Shown here: piece after piece, positions 1-6,948 of the stretch
Numbering within the stretch: position 1 is the first letter of the stretch
Layout: every line of letters starts with the position of its first letter
Program-made: the position numbers and the translations under genes
The notes under the pieces: model-generated
What the model was told of the DNA's origin: nothing
What the model saw: only the letters and a program-made list of their open reading frames with translations
Database searches by the model: none
Assembly: GCA_003445095.1 (NCBI GenBank)
Contig: DLVS01000140.1
Location: 1 to 8,751 of the forward strand
DNA from: Verrucomicrobiales bacterium
Lineage (GTDB): Bacteria > Verrucomicrobiota > Verrucomicrobiia > Limisphaerales > UBA9464
Reading direction: 5' to 3'
Length of the DNA stretch: 8,751 bases

Positions 1-98
1 CGAAATTGCTCGGCGCCTTTTAGCGTGATGTGCCACTCGTCCGCTGCGCGTTGGCTTGCATGTGGAATCACCGCGGCGCATAACGTCTCGACGCACCA
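1..98. other. Gene-free leader at the left edge
   Basis: No coding frame here can be supported; it may hold the end of a gene outside the window or only the isomerase promoter. TTGCAT (56-61) and CATAAC (79-84), 17 bases apart, are a poor sigma-70-like pair and would put the transcript start only a few bases before the ATG at 99. No Shine-Dalgarno sequence precedes that ATG. Confidence 0.25.
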
Positions 99-914
99 AT
101 GAAACTCGCAAAACTCTTCCTTAGCTGCGGGCTCGTCGCCTGCAATTTGGCCAGTGCCACCGCCGCCGATCTCTCCGGTCAGTTGGGTATCCAAACGTGG
201 ACCCTGCGCGAGATGAACTTCGATCAGGTAGTTGCCTTCGCCAAGAAGCAGGGCATCACCAATCTTCAGGTCATCGCCAAACACATTGATCCCAATTCCC
301 CGCGGGAGGAGTACCTCAAGAAGAAAGCGGTGCTCGAGGCGAACGGACTGAGAGCCTACACATTCGGCGTCGCCGGCACGTCATTGGATAAAGAGGAAAA
401 TCGCAAACTGTTCAATTTCGCCAAAGATATGGGGATCAAGCTCATCATCGTTGAGCCGCCTGACTTTCGAATCTTGAACAACCTCGCCGACCTAGCGAAG
501 GAGTACGACATCAAGGTGGCGATCCACAATCACGGCATTCGTTCGCTTTATGGCAACCCGCTCGTGGTCCGAACGCTCCTCAAGGGACTTGATCCACATG
601 TCGGCGTGTGCATGGACGCGGGGTGGATTACCTCCACGGGAATGGATCCTACGAAGGTCTTCCAGGAATATGACGGCCGGGTGTACGACATTCATTTGAA
701 GGATAAGAAAGTGGAGAAGACCCAAGGCGACGACGTTTCTTTCGACACTCAGATTGGGGAAGGGCAGGGGAACCTGAACAAGCTGCTGGCGGAATTAAAG
801 AAGACCGGATGGACCGGTGTGCTGGCGATCGAGACAGATAGCAATGACTTCGCGCGCGATCCGAATGAATTCGTCGCGAAGGCGAAAGCCTTTGTGGAGC
901 AGAACGGGCGCTGA
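99..914 (+). CDS. Exported xylose-isomerase-like TIM-barrel protein (sugar phosphate isomerase/epimerase family)
   Basis: A 271-residue protein of the AP-endonuclease-2/xylose-isomerase-like TIM-barrel family, which isomerises or epimerises sugars or sugar derivatives using a divalent metal. The substrate cannot be read from sequence. The barrel starts at LGIQTWTLRE (29-38). Likely metal ligands are Glu119 (IVEPPD), His143/His145 (HNHG), Asp173 (MDAGW), His199 (IHLKD) and Glu245 (AIETD), in the order expected for the family, so the site looks complete. Residues 1-23 form a signal peptide with Lys2/Lys5, a short hydrophobic core and an Ala-rich end, cleaved near ATAA/DLSG. An LVAC lipobox-like motif at 12-15 makes a lipoprotein possible instead. 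Export is unusual for classical sugar isomerases but is known for members of this family in Verrucomicrobia and Planctomycetes. The ATG is chosen because it gives the signal peptide directly; no Shine-Dalgarno sequence precedes it. The family is firm, the substrate unknown. Confidence 0.9.
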   Translation: MKLAKLFLSCGLVACNLASATAADLSGQLGIQTWTLREMNFDQVVAFAKKQGITNLQVIAKHIDPNSPREEYLKKKAVLEANGLRAYTFGVAGTSLDKEENRKLFNFAKDMGIKLIIVEPPDFRILNNLADLAKEYDIKVAIHNHGIRSLYGNPLVVRTLLKGLDPHVGVCMDAGWITSTGMDPTKVFQEYDGRVYDIHLKDKKVEKTQGDDVSFDTQIGEGQGNLNKLLAELKKTGWTGVLAIETDSNDFARDPNEFVAKAKAFVEQNGR

Positions 915-934
915 CGGAGGCGTGAAGCGCGTTC

Positions 935-970
935 GGAAGTGCCGTGGCAAAGACTTTGCCGCCGTACTCC
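935..970. repeat. Imperfect palindrome / stem-loop, possibly a dispersed intergenic repeat
   Basis: The stem is perfect at its heart: GGCAAAG (946-952), one A, CTTTGCC (954-960). Around it the arms 938-945 and 961-968 also pair, with one C:C mismatch (943/963) and two G-T pairs. After skipping A937, two more G-C pairs (935-936 with 969-970) close it. It starts 20 bases after the stop of the isomerase gene, so it may stabilise the transcript 3' end or act in termination. The nearest T run (984-988) is 13 bases past the stem, which is far for an intrinsic terminator. Only one copy is present in this window. Confidence 0.55.
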
Positions 971-1069
971 CATAGGCTCCTGATTTTTCGCGAGCCGAAA
1001 CAATTGGCCGGACCGGGGACGAGGGCGGCCATTATTCCGCGGATATTCTATCCGCTGAATTCTACTGAC

Positions 1070-1894
1070 ATGAAAACCCTCGTTCTCATCCTGGCTGCGC
1101 TTACCAGCACCATCGCCCTCGCCGATCCCGGGACCACCGTGATCGCCGAATGGAACTTTAACGATCCCGAATCACTGGCCGCCTCCACCGGGTCAGGTTT
1201 GGCCCGCTTACTCGGCGGCGTCGTTTCAACAAATTTTCAAGGCAGCTCGGACGATCCGGCTATACCCAACGGCGCGATTAGTCTGAAAGGCTTTCCCGCG
1301 CAAGGCACGAGTTCGCGCACTGCTGGGCTTGAATTCACCACGAGCGCAACGGGCTGGCGCAATCTGGGCTTTCGATTCGAAGTCCGGGCCTCGGGAACCG
1401 CCAGCAAACGGTTGCGTGTGTTCGCTGCCGCCGACGGTGGGGAAGCATTGGATGCCGGTGCCTTCGAGATCGTCCGCGATAGTGTCTTCACGAATGTCGT
1501 CTTCGACCTGTCGCAGCACGCTAGCCTCAGCGGCGCTTCGGAAGTCGCTGTCTGGATCGTTTCCGAAATGTCGGAAGAGGGCCAATACGTGGGTGTGAAA
1601 CCGAAAGCGGATGGATCGAATTCGTACAGCTCGGCGGGTACTTGGCGATTTGACCGCGTAGCGATACTGGGGAGCGCAGCGGAATCAATTTCGCCGGGAA
1701 TTCCTTTGGGGATTACGGGCGACGCGGGGACAGTGACTTTGTCGTGGCCGGGACTCTCGGGTCCAAGCTGTACGGTCTGGAGTGCGACGTCTTTGTCCGG
1801 ACCTTGGGAAAGTGTGAGCAGTGGGATGTCCGGGTTGACTCACTCCGAACCCACGGGAGACGAACCGCGCTTTTTCCGAATTACTTCGCCGTGA
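1070..1894 (+). CDS. Exported protein of unknown function with beta-sandwich-like regions
   Basis: I do not recognise a specific function. The ATG at 1070 gives a clean 18-residue signal peptide (Lys2, hydrophobic core LVLILAAL, cleavage after IALA), so it is preferred to the GTG at 944, whose extra 42 residues look non-coding. The mature 256 residues are rich in Ser, Gly, Thr and Ala and alternate like beta strands. Residues 23-32 (TVIAEWNFND) resemble the opening of a laminin-G or carbohydrate-binding-module-like sandwich in secreted verrucomicrobial proteins. The last 60 residues (LSWPG, then SATSLSGPW, ending in RFFRITSP) resemble a carboxy-terminal module common in exported proteins of this phylum. 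No catalytic motif is visible. The 3' end overlaps the convergent glycosyltransferase gene by 14 bases. A surface, adhesive or carbohydrate-binding role is only a guess. Confidence 0.78.
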   Translation: MKTLVLILAALTSTIALADPGTTVIAEWNFNDPESLAASTGSGLARLLGGVVSTNFQGSSDDPAIPNGAISLKGFPAQGTSSRTAGLEFTTSATGWRNLGFRFEVRASGTASKRLRVFAAADGGEALDAGAFEIVRDSVFTNVVFDLSQHASLSGASEVAVWIVSEMSEEGQYVGVKPKADGSNSYSSAGTWRFDRVAILGSAAESISPGIPLGITGDAGTVTLSWPGLSGPSCTVWSATSLSGPWESVSSGMSGLTHSEPTGDEPRFFRITSP

Positions 1895-3080
1895 CTTCAC
1901 TGAGAACGCGTTCGAAATCGTTGAATACCCGATCAAGACTGAAGCGTTGGGTCACCGTCCGTCGCCCAGCGGCCGCCCAGGCGGCCCGCTTCCGGGGATC
2001 GCCGAGCAAAGCGGTAAGTTCGGCTATGTAGGATTCCACACTGCCGGGCTTAGCTAACCCTCCGTTGACCCCTGCGGTGATAATCTCCGGGACACCACCA
2101 GCCCTGGCAGCGATCACCGGAACTTTCACGGACATGGCCTCGATGATCACACGTCCAAACGGTTCGGGCTTGGTTGAACAATGGACCAACACATCGAGCT
2201 GCGAAAGGGTTGCGGCGAGGTCTGCTTGGAACGCCACAAAGTGAACGCGTGAGCTCAGCCGATGAGCTCGAACATATTTCTTGAGGGATGTTTCGAAGGA
2301 CGTGTCTTCGGCGAACGGACGACCGACGATCACGAAGCGTCCCCCGCGGCCTTGGGCGGCCCACTCCTTGGCCAAGCGGAGGAAAAAGTCTTGCCCCTTC
2401 CACGGAGTCAGCCGGCCCACGGTCCCGATCAACGGTTCACCCGGGGCTAACCTGAGGCGATCACGGAGGAGCGTCGAAGTGGAGCGTTGATAGCGAGCGA
2501 GCGGAATTCCATTGTGCACGGTGGTGACGCGGTCCGCCGGGATCCCTTCATGCAACAAGGCCGAGCGAGCAAAGTCGGAAACCGGAAGCAACCGAGTGGC
2601 CCATTGGCTGGCCCGTTTGCGGAAGATTCGGCGGAGCGGCCAGGTCAGAAAATCACTCGAGATGATTTCGTTGACCCACCAGATGCTGGGGATGTGAGAG
2701 CGCGCGGCCGCTGCCCCGGCCGCGAAATGGTCTACATTGGTGCACGAGACAATGGCATCGGGCCGAAACCCGGAAATGATGGCGTGGAGGCGGTCGGTGG
2801 CCGGCTCCAATTCACGCCAGGCGCGGAGCTTGGCCAGAGGACTAAACCGACCGCTAGTCCGGGAAGTCTTTCCTCCGTCAGCCGGGATTCCATAGGCGTG
2901 TCGAGGCACTGGCACCTTGTTGAGCGCGGCCTCGAGCAGGCTTCCGGGTGGACAGGCCACGCACGTCTCCCACCGGGATCGCGCGGAGGAAGAAGCTAGC
3001 AACTCAACCAGATTGAATTCGGGCCCACCCAGCGCGGTGCGGGAGCGGTCAACAAACAGTAGCCGGCGGGGCGTCGTCAT
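1881..3080 (-). CDS. Glycosyltransferase family 4 (GT-B fold)
   Basis: A 399-residue cytoplasmic GT-B glycosyltransferase that would move a sugar from a nucleotide-sugar donor to a lipid-linked or polysaccharide acceptor. The amino-terminal domain has the glycine loop ALGGPEFNLVELL (16-28), a variant of the usual GGAE/GGVE form. Linker and donor-domain signatures follow: VPVSDFAR-like segment (residues 165-172, read LPVSDFAR), VHNGIP (188-193), GRLTPWKGQ (222-230), FVIVGRP (249-255) and the E-x7-E motif EPFGRVIIE (306-314), then AGGVPEII (327-334). Length is normal for GT4. The start is an ATG at 3078-3080 immediately before RRLLFVD, the first beta strand; no Shine-Dalgarno sequence is seen. 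It is transcribed away from the methyltransferase gene and its 3' end overlaps the preceding exported-protein gene by 14 bases. A role in surface polysaccharide or glycolipid assembly is inferred from family and from the GT2 and deacetylase genes 3-4 kb away; donor and acceptor are unknown. Confidence 0.93.
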   Translation of the reverse strand: MTTPRRLLFVDRSRTALGGPEFNLVELLASSSARSRWETCVACPPGSLLEAALNKVPVPRHAYGIPADGGKTSRTSGRFSPLAKLRAWRELEPATDRLHAIISGFRPDAIVSCTNVDHFAAGAAAARSHIPSIWWVNEIISSDFLTWPLRRIFRKRASQWATRLLPVSDFARSALLHEGIPADRVTTVHNGIPLARYQRSTSTLLRDRLRLAPGEPLIGTVGRLTPWKGQDFFLRLAKEWAAQGRGGRFVIVGRPFAEDTSFETSLKKYVRAHRLSSRVHFVAFQADLAATLSQLDVLVHCSTKPEPFGRVIIEAMSVKVPVIAARAGGVPEIITAGVNGGLAKPGSVESYIAELTALLGDPRKRAAWAAAGRRTVTQRFSLDRVFNDFERVLSEVTAK

Positions 3081-3230
3081 CCGAGTCAGCGAGCTAATTC
3101 AATCTTGAGCAGGGTTGTAAATGGCGAATGGGTTCCGCGTTGGACACGACCCGCGGCCCCGTCCGCCATTCTCAACGCTAGTGCGCGTGACCGCCATTCC
3201 TTATTTTTCTGGTCGGGCTATCCTCGGCCC
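3081..3230. promoter_or_regulatory. Divergent intergenic region between glycosyltransferase and methyltransferase genes
   Basis: These 150 bases separate two genes pointing apart, so they must hold start signals for both, unless the methyltransferase begins at the upstream TTG (3105). I could not assign convincing -35/-10 boxes or an operator. An AT-rich run (3199-3209, CTTATTTTTCT) lies just upstream of the preferred GTG at 3231 and would suit a promoter or leader there. The assignment rests on gene orientation only. Confidence 0.35.
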
Positions 3231-3947
3231 GTGCCGGGGAAGTATTACGTGCCGAGTGATGCTCGCGCAGACAGGGTCGCCGACCTATTCGCGACGATCG
3301 CGCCCCGATACGATCTCATCAACGATCTCCAGAGCCTCGGGCTCCATCGGTGGTGGAAGCGTCGCATGATCCGGTTGGCGCAGATTCAGCAAAGCGATCA
3401 AGCCCTTGATGTGTGCTGTGGTACCGGAGATGTCGCTTTCCAGATGGCGGCTGCCGGTGCCGAGGTGACGGGTGTGGATTTTAGCGAACCCATGCTCTCC
3501 GTGGCGCGATCTCGCGGTGCGAAATTGGGTTCCCAGGTCCGATTTCTTCGCGGCGACGCGCTCGCTCTGCCTTTCTCGGACTCGAGTTTTGACGTGCTCA
3601 CAATCAGTTATGGACTACGCAATTTAGCCGATTGGGAAGCTGGACTGAAAGAATTCAAGCGCGTACTCAAGCCGGGCGCGCGGTTACTCGTGCTCGATTT
3701 TGGGAAACCGGATCTCGCGGCGTGGCGTTGGTTGTACTTCCAGTATCTGCGCCACGGTGTGCCCCGATTCGGTCGTTGGTTCTTTGGCGACGCGGACACT
3801 CACGGATACATCTTGGATTCATTGATTGCTTATCCCGCGCAACGCGGAGTCGATGCTGGCCTGCGACAACTGGGATTTGGGGAGACGCGTATCTTCAATC
3901 TTTTCGGCGGCATCATGGCGATCAACTTGGCGCGCAAGGCGAGTTGA
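3231..3947 (+). CDS. ubiE: UbiE/MenG (COQ5) family quinone-biosynthesis C-methyltransferase
   Basis: An S-adenosylmethionine-dependent methyltransferase that C-methylates demethylmenaquinone (or a ubiquinone precursor) in the last stages of respiratory quinone synthesis. From GTG 3231 it has 238 residues, normal for the family. Signatures: FATIAPRYDLINDLQSLG (20-37), with the PROSITE-type Y-D-x-x-N...S-x-G-x-H-R-x-W pattern running to Trp41; SAM motif I LDVCCGTGD (59-67); VDFSEPML (82-89); GDALALPF (108-115); YGLRNL (127-132); RVLKPGARLLVLDF (144-157); HGYILDSLIAYP (191-202); GGIMAINLARK (226-236). In the second family signature Asp156 stands where Glu is usual. The frame is open back to TTG 3105, but those 42 residues are Arg/Trp/Pro-rich and not family-like, so GTG 3231 is preferred; no clear ribosome binding site supports either. 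No other quinone gene is nearby. Menaquinone (MenG) is the likelier substrate if the host is a verrucomicrobium. Confidence 0.92.
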   Translation: MPGKYYVPSDARADRVADLFATIAPRYDLINDLQSLGLHRWWKRRMIRLAQIQQSDQALDVCCGTGDVAFQMAAAGAEVTGVDFSEPMLSVARSRGAKLGSQVRFLRGDALALPFSDSSFDVLTISYGLRNLADWEAGLKEFKRVLKPGARLLVLDFGKPDLAAWRWLYFQYLRHGVPRFGRWFFGDADTHGYILDSLIAYPAQRGVDAGLRQLGFGETRIFNLFGGIMAINLARKAS

Positions 3948-4046
3948 GGAACTGGGGAAAACTACCGGAGTGTTCGCGGTCCGCTGATCTTGAAAGGTGC
4001 AGTGTGCTTGCTCCGGCGTGGAGTGGAGTGTAGTCCGTAGGGCGCA
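3948..4046. other. Short intergenic stretch before the propeller gene
   Basis: Ninety-nine bases with no gene. A small palindrome GCGG-T-CCGC (3976-3984) and a distant pair CCGGAG/CTCCGG (3965-3970 and 4011-4016) are seen, but neither has a T run or other terminator trait. The region probably carries the propeller gene's promoter; no clear boxes are visible. Confidence 0.25.
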
Positions 4047-5399
4047 ATGCACCCGATTCAACGCTCTTGGGCACGGGCGATAATTCTCGTGATGGCGGTA
4101 GGACACTCATTGGCCGCAAATTGGCCTCAATACCGCGGCCCCAGCGCGAGCGGTGTGGATAATTCGCGGCCGGCGCCGACCGAGTGGAAGCTCGAAACCG
4201 GACAGAACATCGCTTGGCAAACGCCCATCCCGGGACTGGCTCACGCCGCGCCGATCATCTGGGGAAATCGCGTTTATGTGGCGACGGCGGTGAAGCCGGG
4301 CGCGGAGGCTCTGAAGGTTGGTTTGTATGGCGATATTGAGTCAGTCGACGATCGCGACACCTACGAGTGGCGCTTGCTGGCATTAGATCGCGAGACCGGG
4401 GCGGTGACGTGGAATCAACTTGCGCACACGGGAATTCCGCGAGTGAAACGGCATCCGAAGGCGACGCATTGCAACTCGACTCCGGCCACTGACGGACAAC
4501 GCATCGCAGCCTTGTTTGGCTCCGAAGGCCTCTGGTGTTTTGATGCTGCCGGGAAAGTTCTGTGGAAAAAAGATCTCGGCCCGATGGATTCCGGATACTT
4601 CGAAAGCCCGAGTGCTCAATGGGGGTTCGCGAGTTCCCCGGTCTTGTACGACGGCAAAGTGATTGTGCAATGCGATGTGCAGACTAATTCCTTTCTCGCA
4701 GTGTTCGATGCCACTGATGGCCGGGATTTGTGGCGAACACCGCGACGCGACGTGCCGACTTGGAGCACTCCGACAGTCGTGGTAGCCGGCGGGAGGACGC
4801 AAATTGCGGTCAACGGTTGGCATCATACGGGTGGATATGACTTCGTAACCGGGTCGGAACTGTGGCGGCTCGACGGAGGCGGGGACATCCCGGTGCCGAC
4901 GCCGGTGTTTGCTCACGACTTGATTTACTTTACGAGCGCGCATGGTCGGTGGCGCCCGGTCCGCGCGATTCGGCCGAATGCGACGGGTGACATCACTCCA
5001 GCCGACCCGGGCCAGACCAATGCCTCAATCGTGTGGGCACAGGGGCGGCAAGGGGGGTATATGCAGACTCCGATTGTCGTGGGCGATTTGCTTTGGAGCT
5101 GCACCGATTCGGGAGTGCTCACCTGCTTCGACGCGATGAGCGGCGTCATCAAGTACAGCGAGCGCCTAGCCTCCGGCGGCGGGCAGGGCTACACGGCGTC
5201 GCCCGTTTCCGACGGACGCAATTTGTTTTTCGTGAGTGAAATAGGAAACGTTTTTGTGGTTCCGGCGAAGGCACAGTTTGCGGTGCTGACGTTTAGCTCC
5301 CTCGGAGAAACATGCCTCGCCACCCCGGCGCTGTCCGACGGGACACTGTTCTTCCGGACTCGATCCAAACTCATCGCGGTAAAATCCAAACCGCAATAA
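4047..5399 (+). CDS. Exported PQQ-like beta-propeller repeat protein
   Basis: A 450-residue secreted protein built of PQQ/BamB-like beta-propeller blades. Residues 1-23 are a signal peptide (Arg6/Arg10, hydrophobic AIILVMAVG, cleavage after SLA). The mature chain opens with ANWPQYRGP (24-32), a hallmark of the large propeller paralogue family in Planctomycetes and Verrucomicrobia. Blade ends with the A/L-D-x-x-T-G-x-x-x-W form lie at LALDRETGAVTW (111-122), CFDAAGKVLWK (164-174), VFDATDGRDLWR (219-230), YDFVTGSELWR (264-274) and CFDAMSGVIKY (360-370), with TASPVSDGRNLFFV (383-396) and LATPALSDGTLFF (424-436) beginning later blades. The length fits a full propeller. No heme site or dehydrogenase domain is present, so an enzyme is not indicated; binding or scaffolding in the periplasm or at the surface is more likely. 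The ATG at 4047 gives the complete signal peptide; only a weak AGGG precedes it. It converges on the next gene, 13 bases away. Confidence 0.92.
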   Translation: MHPIQRSWARAIILVMAVGHSLAANWPQYRGPSASGVDNSRPAPTEWKLETGQNIAWQTPIPGLAHAAPIIWGNRVYVATAVKPGAEALKVGLYGDIESVDDRDTYEWRLLALDRETGAVTWNQLAHTGIPRVKRHPKATHCNSTPATDGQRIAALFGSEGLWCFDAAGKVLWKKDLGPMDSGYFESPSAQWGFASSPVLYDGKVIVQCDVQTNSFLAVFDATDGRDLWRTPRRDVPTWSTPTVVVAGGRTQIAVNGWHHTGGYDFVTGSELWRLDGGGDIPVPTPVFAHDLIYFTSAHGRWRPVRAIRPNATGDITPADPGQTNASIVWAQGRQGGYMQTPIVVGDLLWSCTDSGVLTCFDAMSGVIKYSERLASGGGQGYTASPVSDGRNLFFVSEIGNVFVVPAKAQFAVLTFSSLGETCLATPALSDGTLFFRTRSKLIAVKSKPQ

Positions 5400-5401
5400 A
5401 G

Positions 5402-5426
5402 GTGCTTCGCTCTTAGAAGGAAGCAC
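5402..5426. terminator. Hairpin between convergent genes, possible (bidirectional) terminator
   Basis: GTGCTTC (5402-5408) pairs perfectly with GAAGCAC (5420-5426) around an 11-base loop. It starts 2 bases after the stop of the propeller gene and overlaps the last codons of the minus-strand gene that ends at 5413. On the minus strand the stem is followed by a short T-rich run (CTTTATT); on the plus strand there is no T run. Position between two converging genes supports a terminator role, more convincingly for the minus strand. The stem is short, so this is tentative. Confidence 0.4.
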
Positions 5427-5949
5427 GGAATTGAACACCTGCGCCAAACGCTCGTGGAAGATTAACGGGGAGTGGGGCGCGCGGCCTATCTTCCGTGGGA
5501 TCATAGAAACTCCAACCGTCCGATTCAGTCAAAAGGGGGTCCACCCAGTTCCGCCAAAACTTGTCCCAAATATCAGACTTTCGCTGAAGCCGGTCTTGCG
5601 CTCCCCACTGGGCCGCTAACTCGAAGCTGGGAGCGGTTGGCCCGACGATTTCGTTGGCAGGCGGCCGTGATGTGAATCGGGCGACGGGTTCTTTGAAGGA
5701 TTGAAGTTGAACCACGCCGAGCAACGACGGCATGGGAGTGGACGCGGTCAAAGACTCAATCGCCATATCGGTCGCAATTCGATCATAGCCGAACCACGAA
5801 GTGCCTCGCGTATTTGTCGGTGGAACGCCCGCTGTCTCGGGTTTGTGGGATCGCCTGAGGTGGATCGAAGTGCGGCACATCAACGCGGCCCCGATAATTA
5901 TTGGGACGACCACGCCTACCAACCTGCGCTGTCGAAGTTTCACTGACAT
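5413..5949 (-). CDS. Small membrane-anchored hypothetical protein
   Basis: I do not recognise this protein. From the ATG at 5947-5949 it has 178 residues: a basic start (MSVKLRQRR), one hydrophobic segment (about residues 10-24, LVGVVVPIIIGAALM), then a soluble tail of about 150 residues. This is the plan of a single-pass membrane protein with the bulk outside the cytoplasm. The tail has a Pro/Thr-rich linker (about 32-47) and an aromatic-rich block near 126-149 with FWRNWVDPLL and WSFYDP. The frame stays open to an ATG at 6037-6039; those 30 extra residues would put charged sequence before the membrane segment and are less likely. Neither start has a good ribosome binding site. It lies downstream of the polysaccharide deacetylase on the same strand with a 156-base gap, so shared transcription is possible but not shown. 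The membrane segment, length and convergent placement support a real gene moderately. Confidence 0.6.
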   Translation of the reverse strand: MSVKLRQRRLVGVVVPIIIGAALMCRTSIHLRRSHKPETAGVPPTNTRGTSWFGYDRIATDMAIESLTASTPMPSLLGVVQLQSFKEPVARFTSRPPANEIVGPTAPSFELAAQWGAQDRLQRKSDIWDKFWRNWVDPLLTESDGWSFYDPTEDRPRAPLPVNLPRAFGAGVQFRASF

Positions 5950-6105
5950 CGTGTCAACATCGTCTAGACCTAGCGGTCGCGGAAGGTATTCAGGCGTTGT
6001 GGGGCCAACCTCCTGAGTAGCGAGGGGCGCCCAAGGCATCGGGTACTGAGCTGCCGGAGCGAGCTGGGTTTGCGCCCGTCTGACAGAAAGACCGTTTGAC
6101 CGAAC

Positions 6106-6948
6106 CTAACGGCGGAGCCAACGGCGGAGCGTCTGTCCCACGGTCGCCCACTTGAGGGACGCATATCGAGCCGTGAGGCGACGCAATTGAAGTCGGTCAC
6201 CATCGACTCGGCAGAGCCCGGGCTTGGTCGTGCAGGCGGTGTCGAATCCGGCAGACAGCACCGCGTCACGAATCGCCTGGTTGTAGTCTCCAAACGGGTA
6301 ACAAAAGTGACGGATCGCTACGCCGAACCGGTCTTCCAACTTCGCCTTGCTCGCGCGAATTTCTTCCTGGGCCTCCTTGAGTGGAATTTGGGTTAGCCGA
6401 GGATGTGTGCAGGTGTGAGCTCCGATCGCGTGACCGGCGGCCAGCCATTCGCGCACTTGCGGCTCATCCATCAATCGTTCGGCAACTTCTCCTTGGCGTT
6501 GCTCCCATTCGTTGGTCTTGCCGAGCAGATCGGCCACCAAAAACTGAATTGCCTGGAAGCCACAAGCTCGCATCGGCTCCAACCCGTACCGCAGGACGTT
6601 TTCGAATCCGTCATCAAACGTGAGCACGACCGACTTCGGCTTTGGCTCGTGACAGTGGGTCAGTTCGTGAATTGGAACGGAATGGAACCCCGCGGCAGAC
6701 AGCTCCCGGAGCTGGCGCTGAAAGAGCGCCGAGCTCACATAGAGTCCTTTGATCCGAACACGAGCGGGTCGGGGGCCGAGTTTGTGATACATCAGCATTG
6801 GCCCGCCGTGTCGTTCGAACCACTGCGCGAAGTGCCGCAGCGTGGTATAGCACGCGGGGAATCCAGCCGGCGGGTCGTTGTGACCGTCGGATGCAGTAGT
6901 GGGTGAACACGGAGTCACGCTCTTCGTCGAATGAGATAATGGCGGCAA
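6106..6948 (-). CDS. Polysaccharide deacetylase (NodB homology domain, carbohydrate esterase family 4)
   Basis: A metal-dependent deacetylase that removes acetyl groups from N- or O-acetylated polysaccharide. Catalytic motifs are intact: motif 1 LTFDDGFENVL, with the TFDDG aspartates at about 114-115; motif 2 GAHTCTHPRL, the HTxxHP metal-binding histidines at about 177-181; motif 3 RHFCYPFGDYNQ (about 214-225). The domain begins at GGPMLMYHKLG (about 48-58), a typical first strand. The start is uncertain. The longest frame uses TTG at 6946-6948, giving 280 residues with a Ser/Thr/Pro-rich first 35 that looks unlike the family. GTG at 6916-6918, or ATG at 6796-6798 (MLMYHK, giving 230 residues), are alternatives. 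No signal peptide is visible with any start, so it may act at the inner face or be exported another way. It diverges from a GT2 glycosyltransferase, which supports a role in making or tailoring surface polysaccharide. Substrate unknown. Confidence 0.9.
   Translation of the reverse strand: MPPLSHSTKSVTPCSPTTASDGHNDPPAGFPACYTTLRHFAQWFERHGGPMLMYHKLGPRPARVRIKGLYVSSALFQRQLRELSAAGFHSVPIHELTHCHEPKPKSVVLTFDDGFENVLRYGLEPMRACGFQAIQFLVADLLGKTNEWEQRQGEVAERLMDEPQVREWLAAGHAIGAHTCTHPRLTQIPLKEAQEEIRASKAKLEDRFGVAIRHFCYPFGDYNQAIRDAVLSAGFDTACTTKPGLCRVDGDRLQLRRLTARYASLKWATVGQTLRRWLRR

Noticed and set aside
2487..2999. A 170-codon plus-strand frame opposite the GT4 gene.
   Set aside because: The minus-strand frame carries ordered GT4 motifs; this one is Gly/Arg-rich with none.
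4383..4943. A 186-codon minus-strand frame inside the propeller gene.
   Set aside because: It lies fully opposite a well-supported gene, and its translation has no domain and shadow-like composition.
6007..6014. A perfect minus-strand AGGAGGTT ribosome-binding-like block upstream of the small membrane protein gene.
   Set aside because: No usable start codon in the gene's frame follows at normal spacing; the only near starts lead to a very short frame, so it is probably chance.
6109..6131. Near-tandem copies of ACGGCGGAGC at the end of the deacetylase gene.
   Set aside because: The two copies encode the repeated Arg-rich ending RRWLRR and are explained by coding; there is no sign of a longer repeat array.
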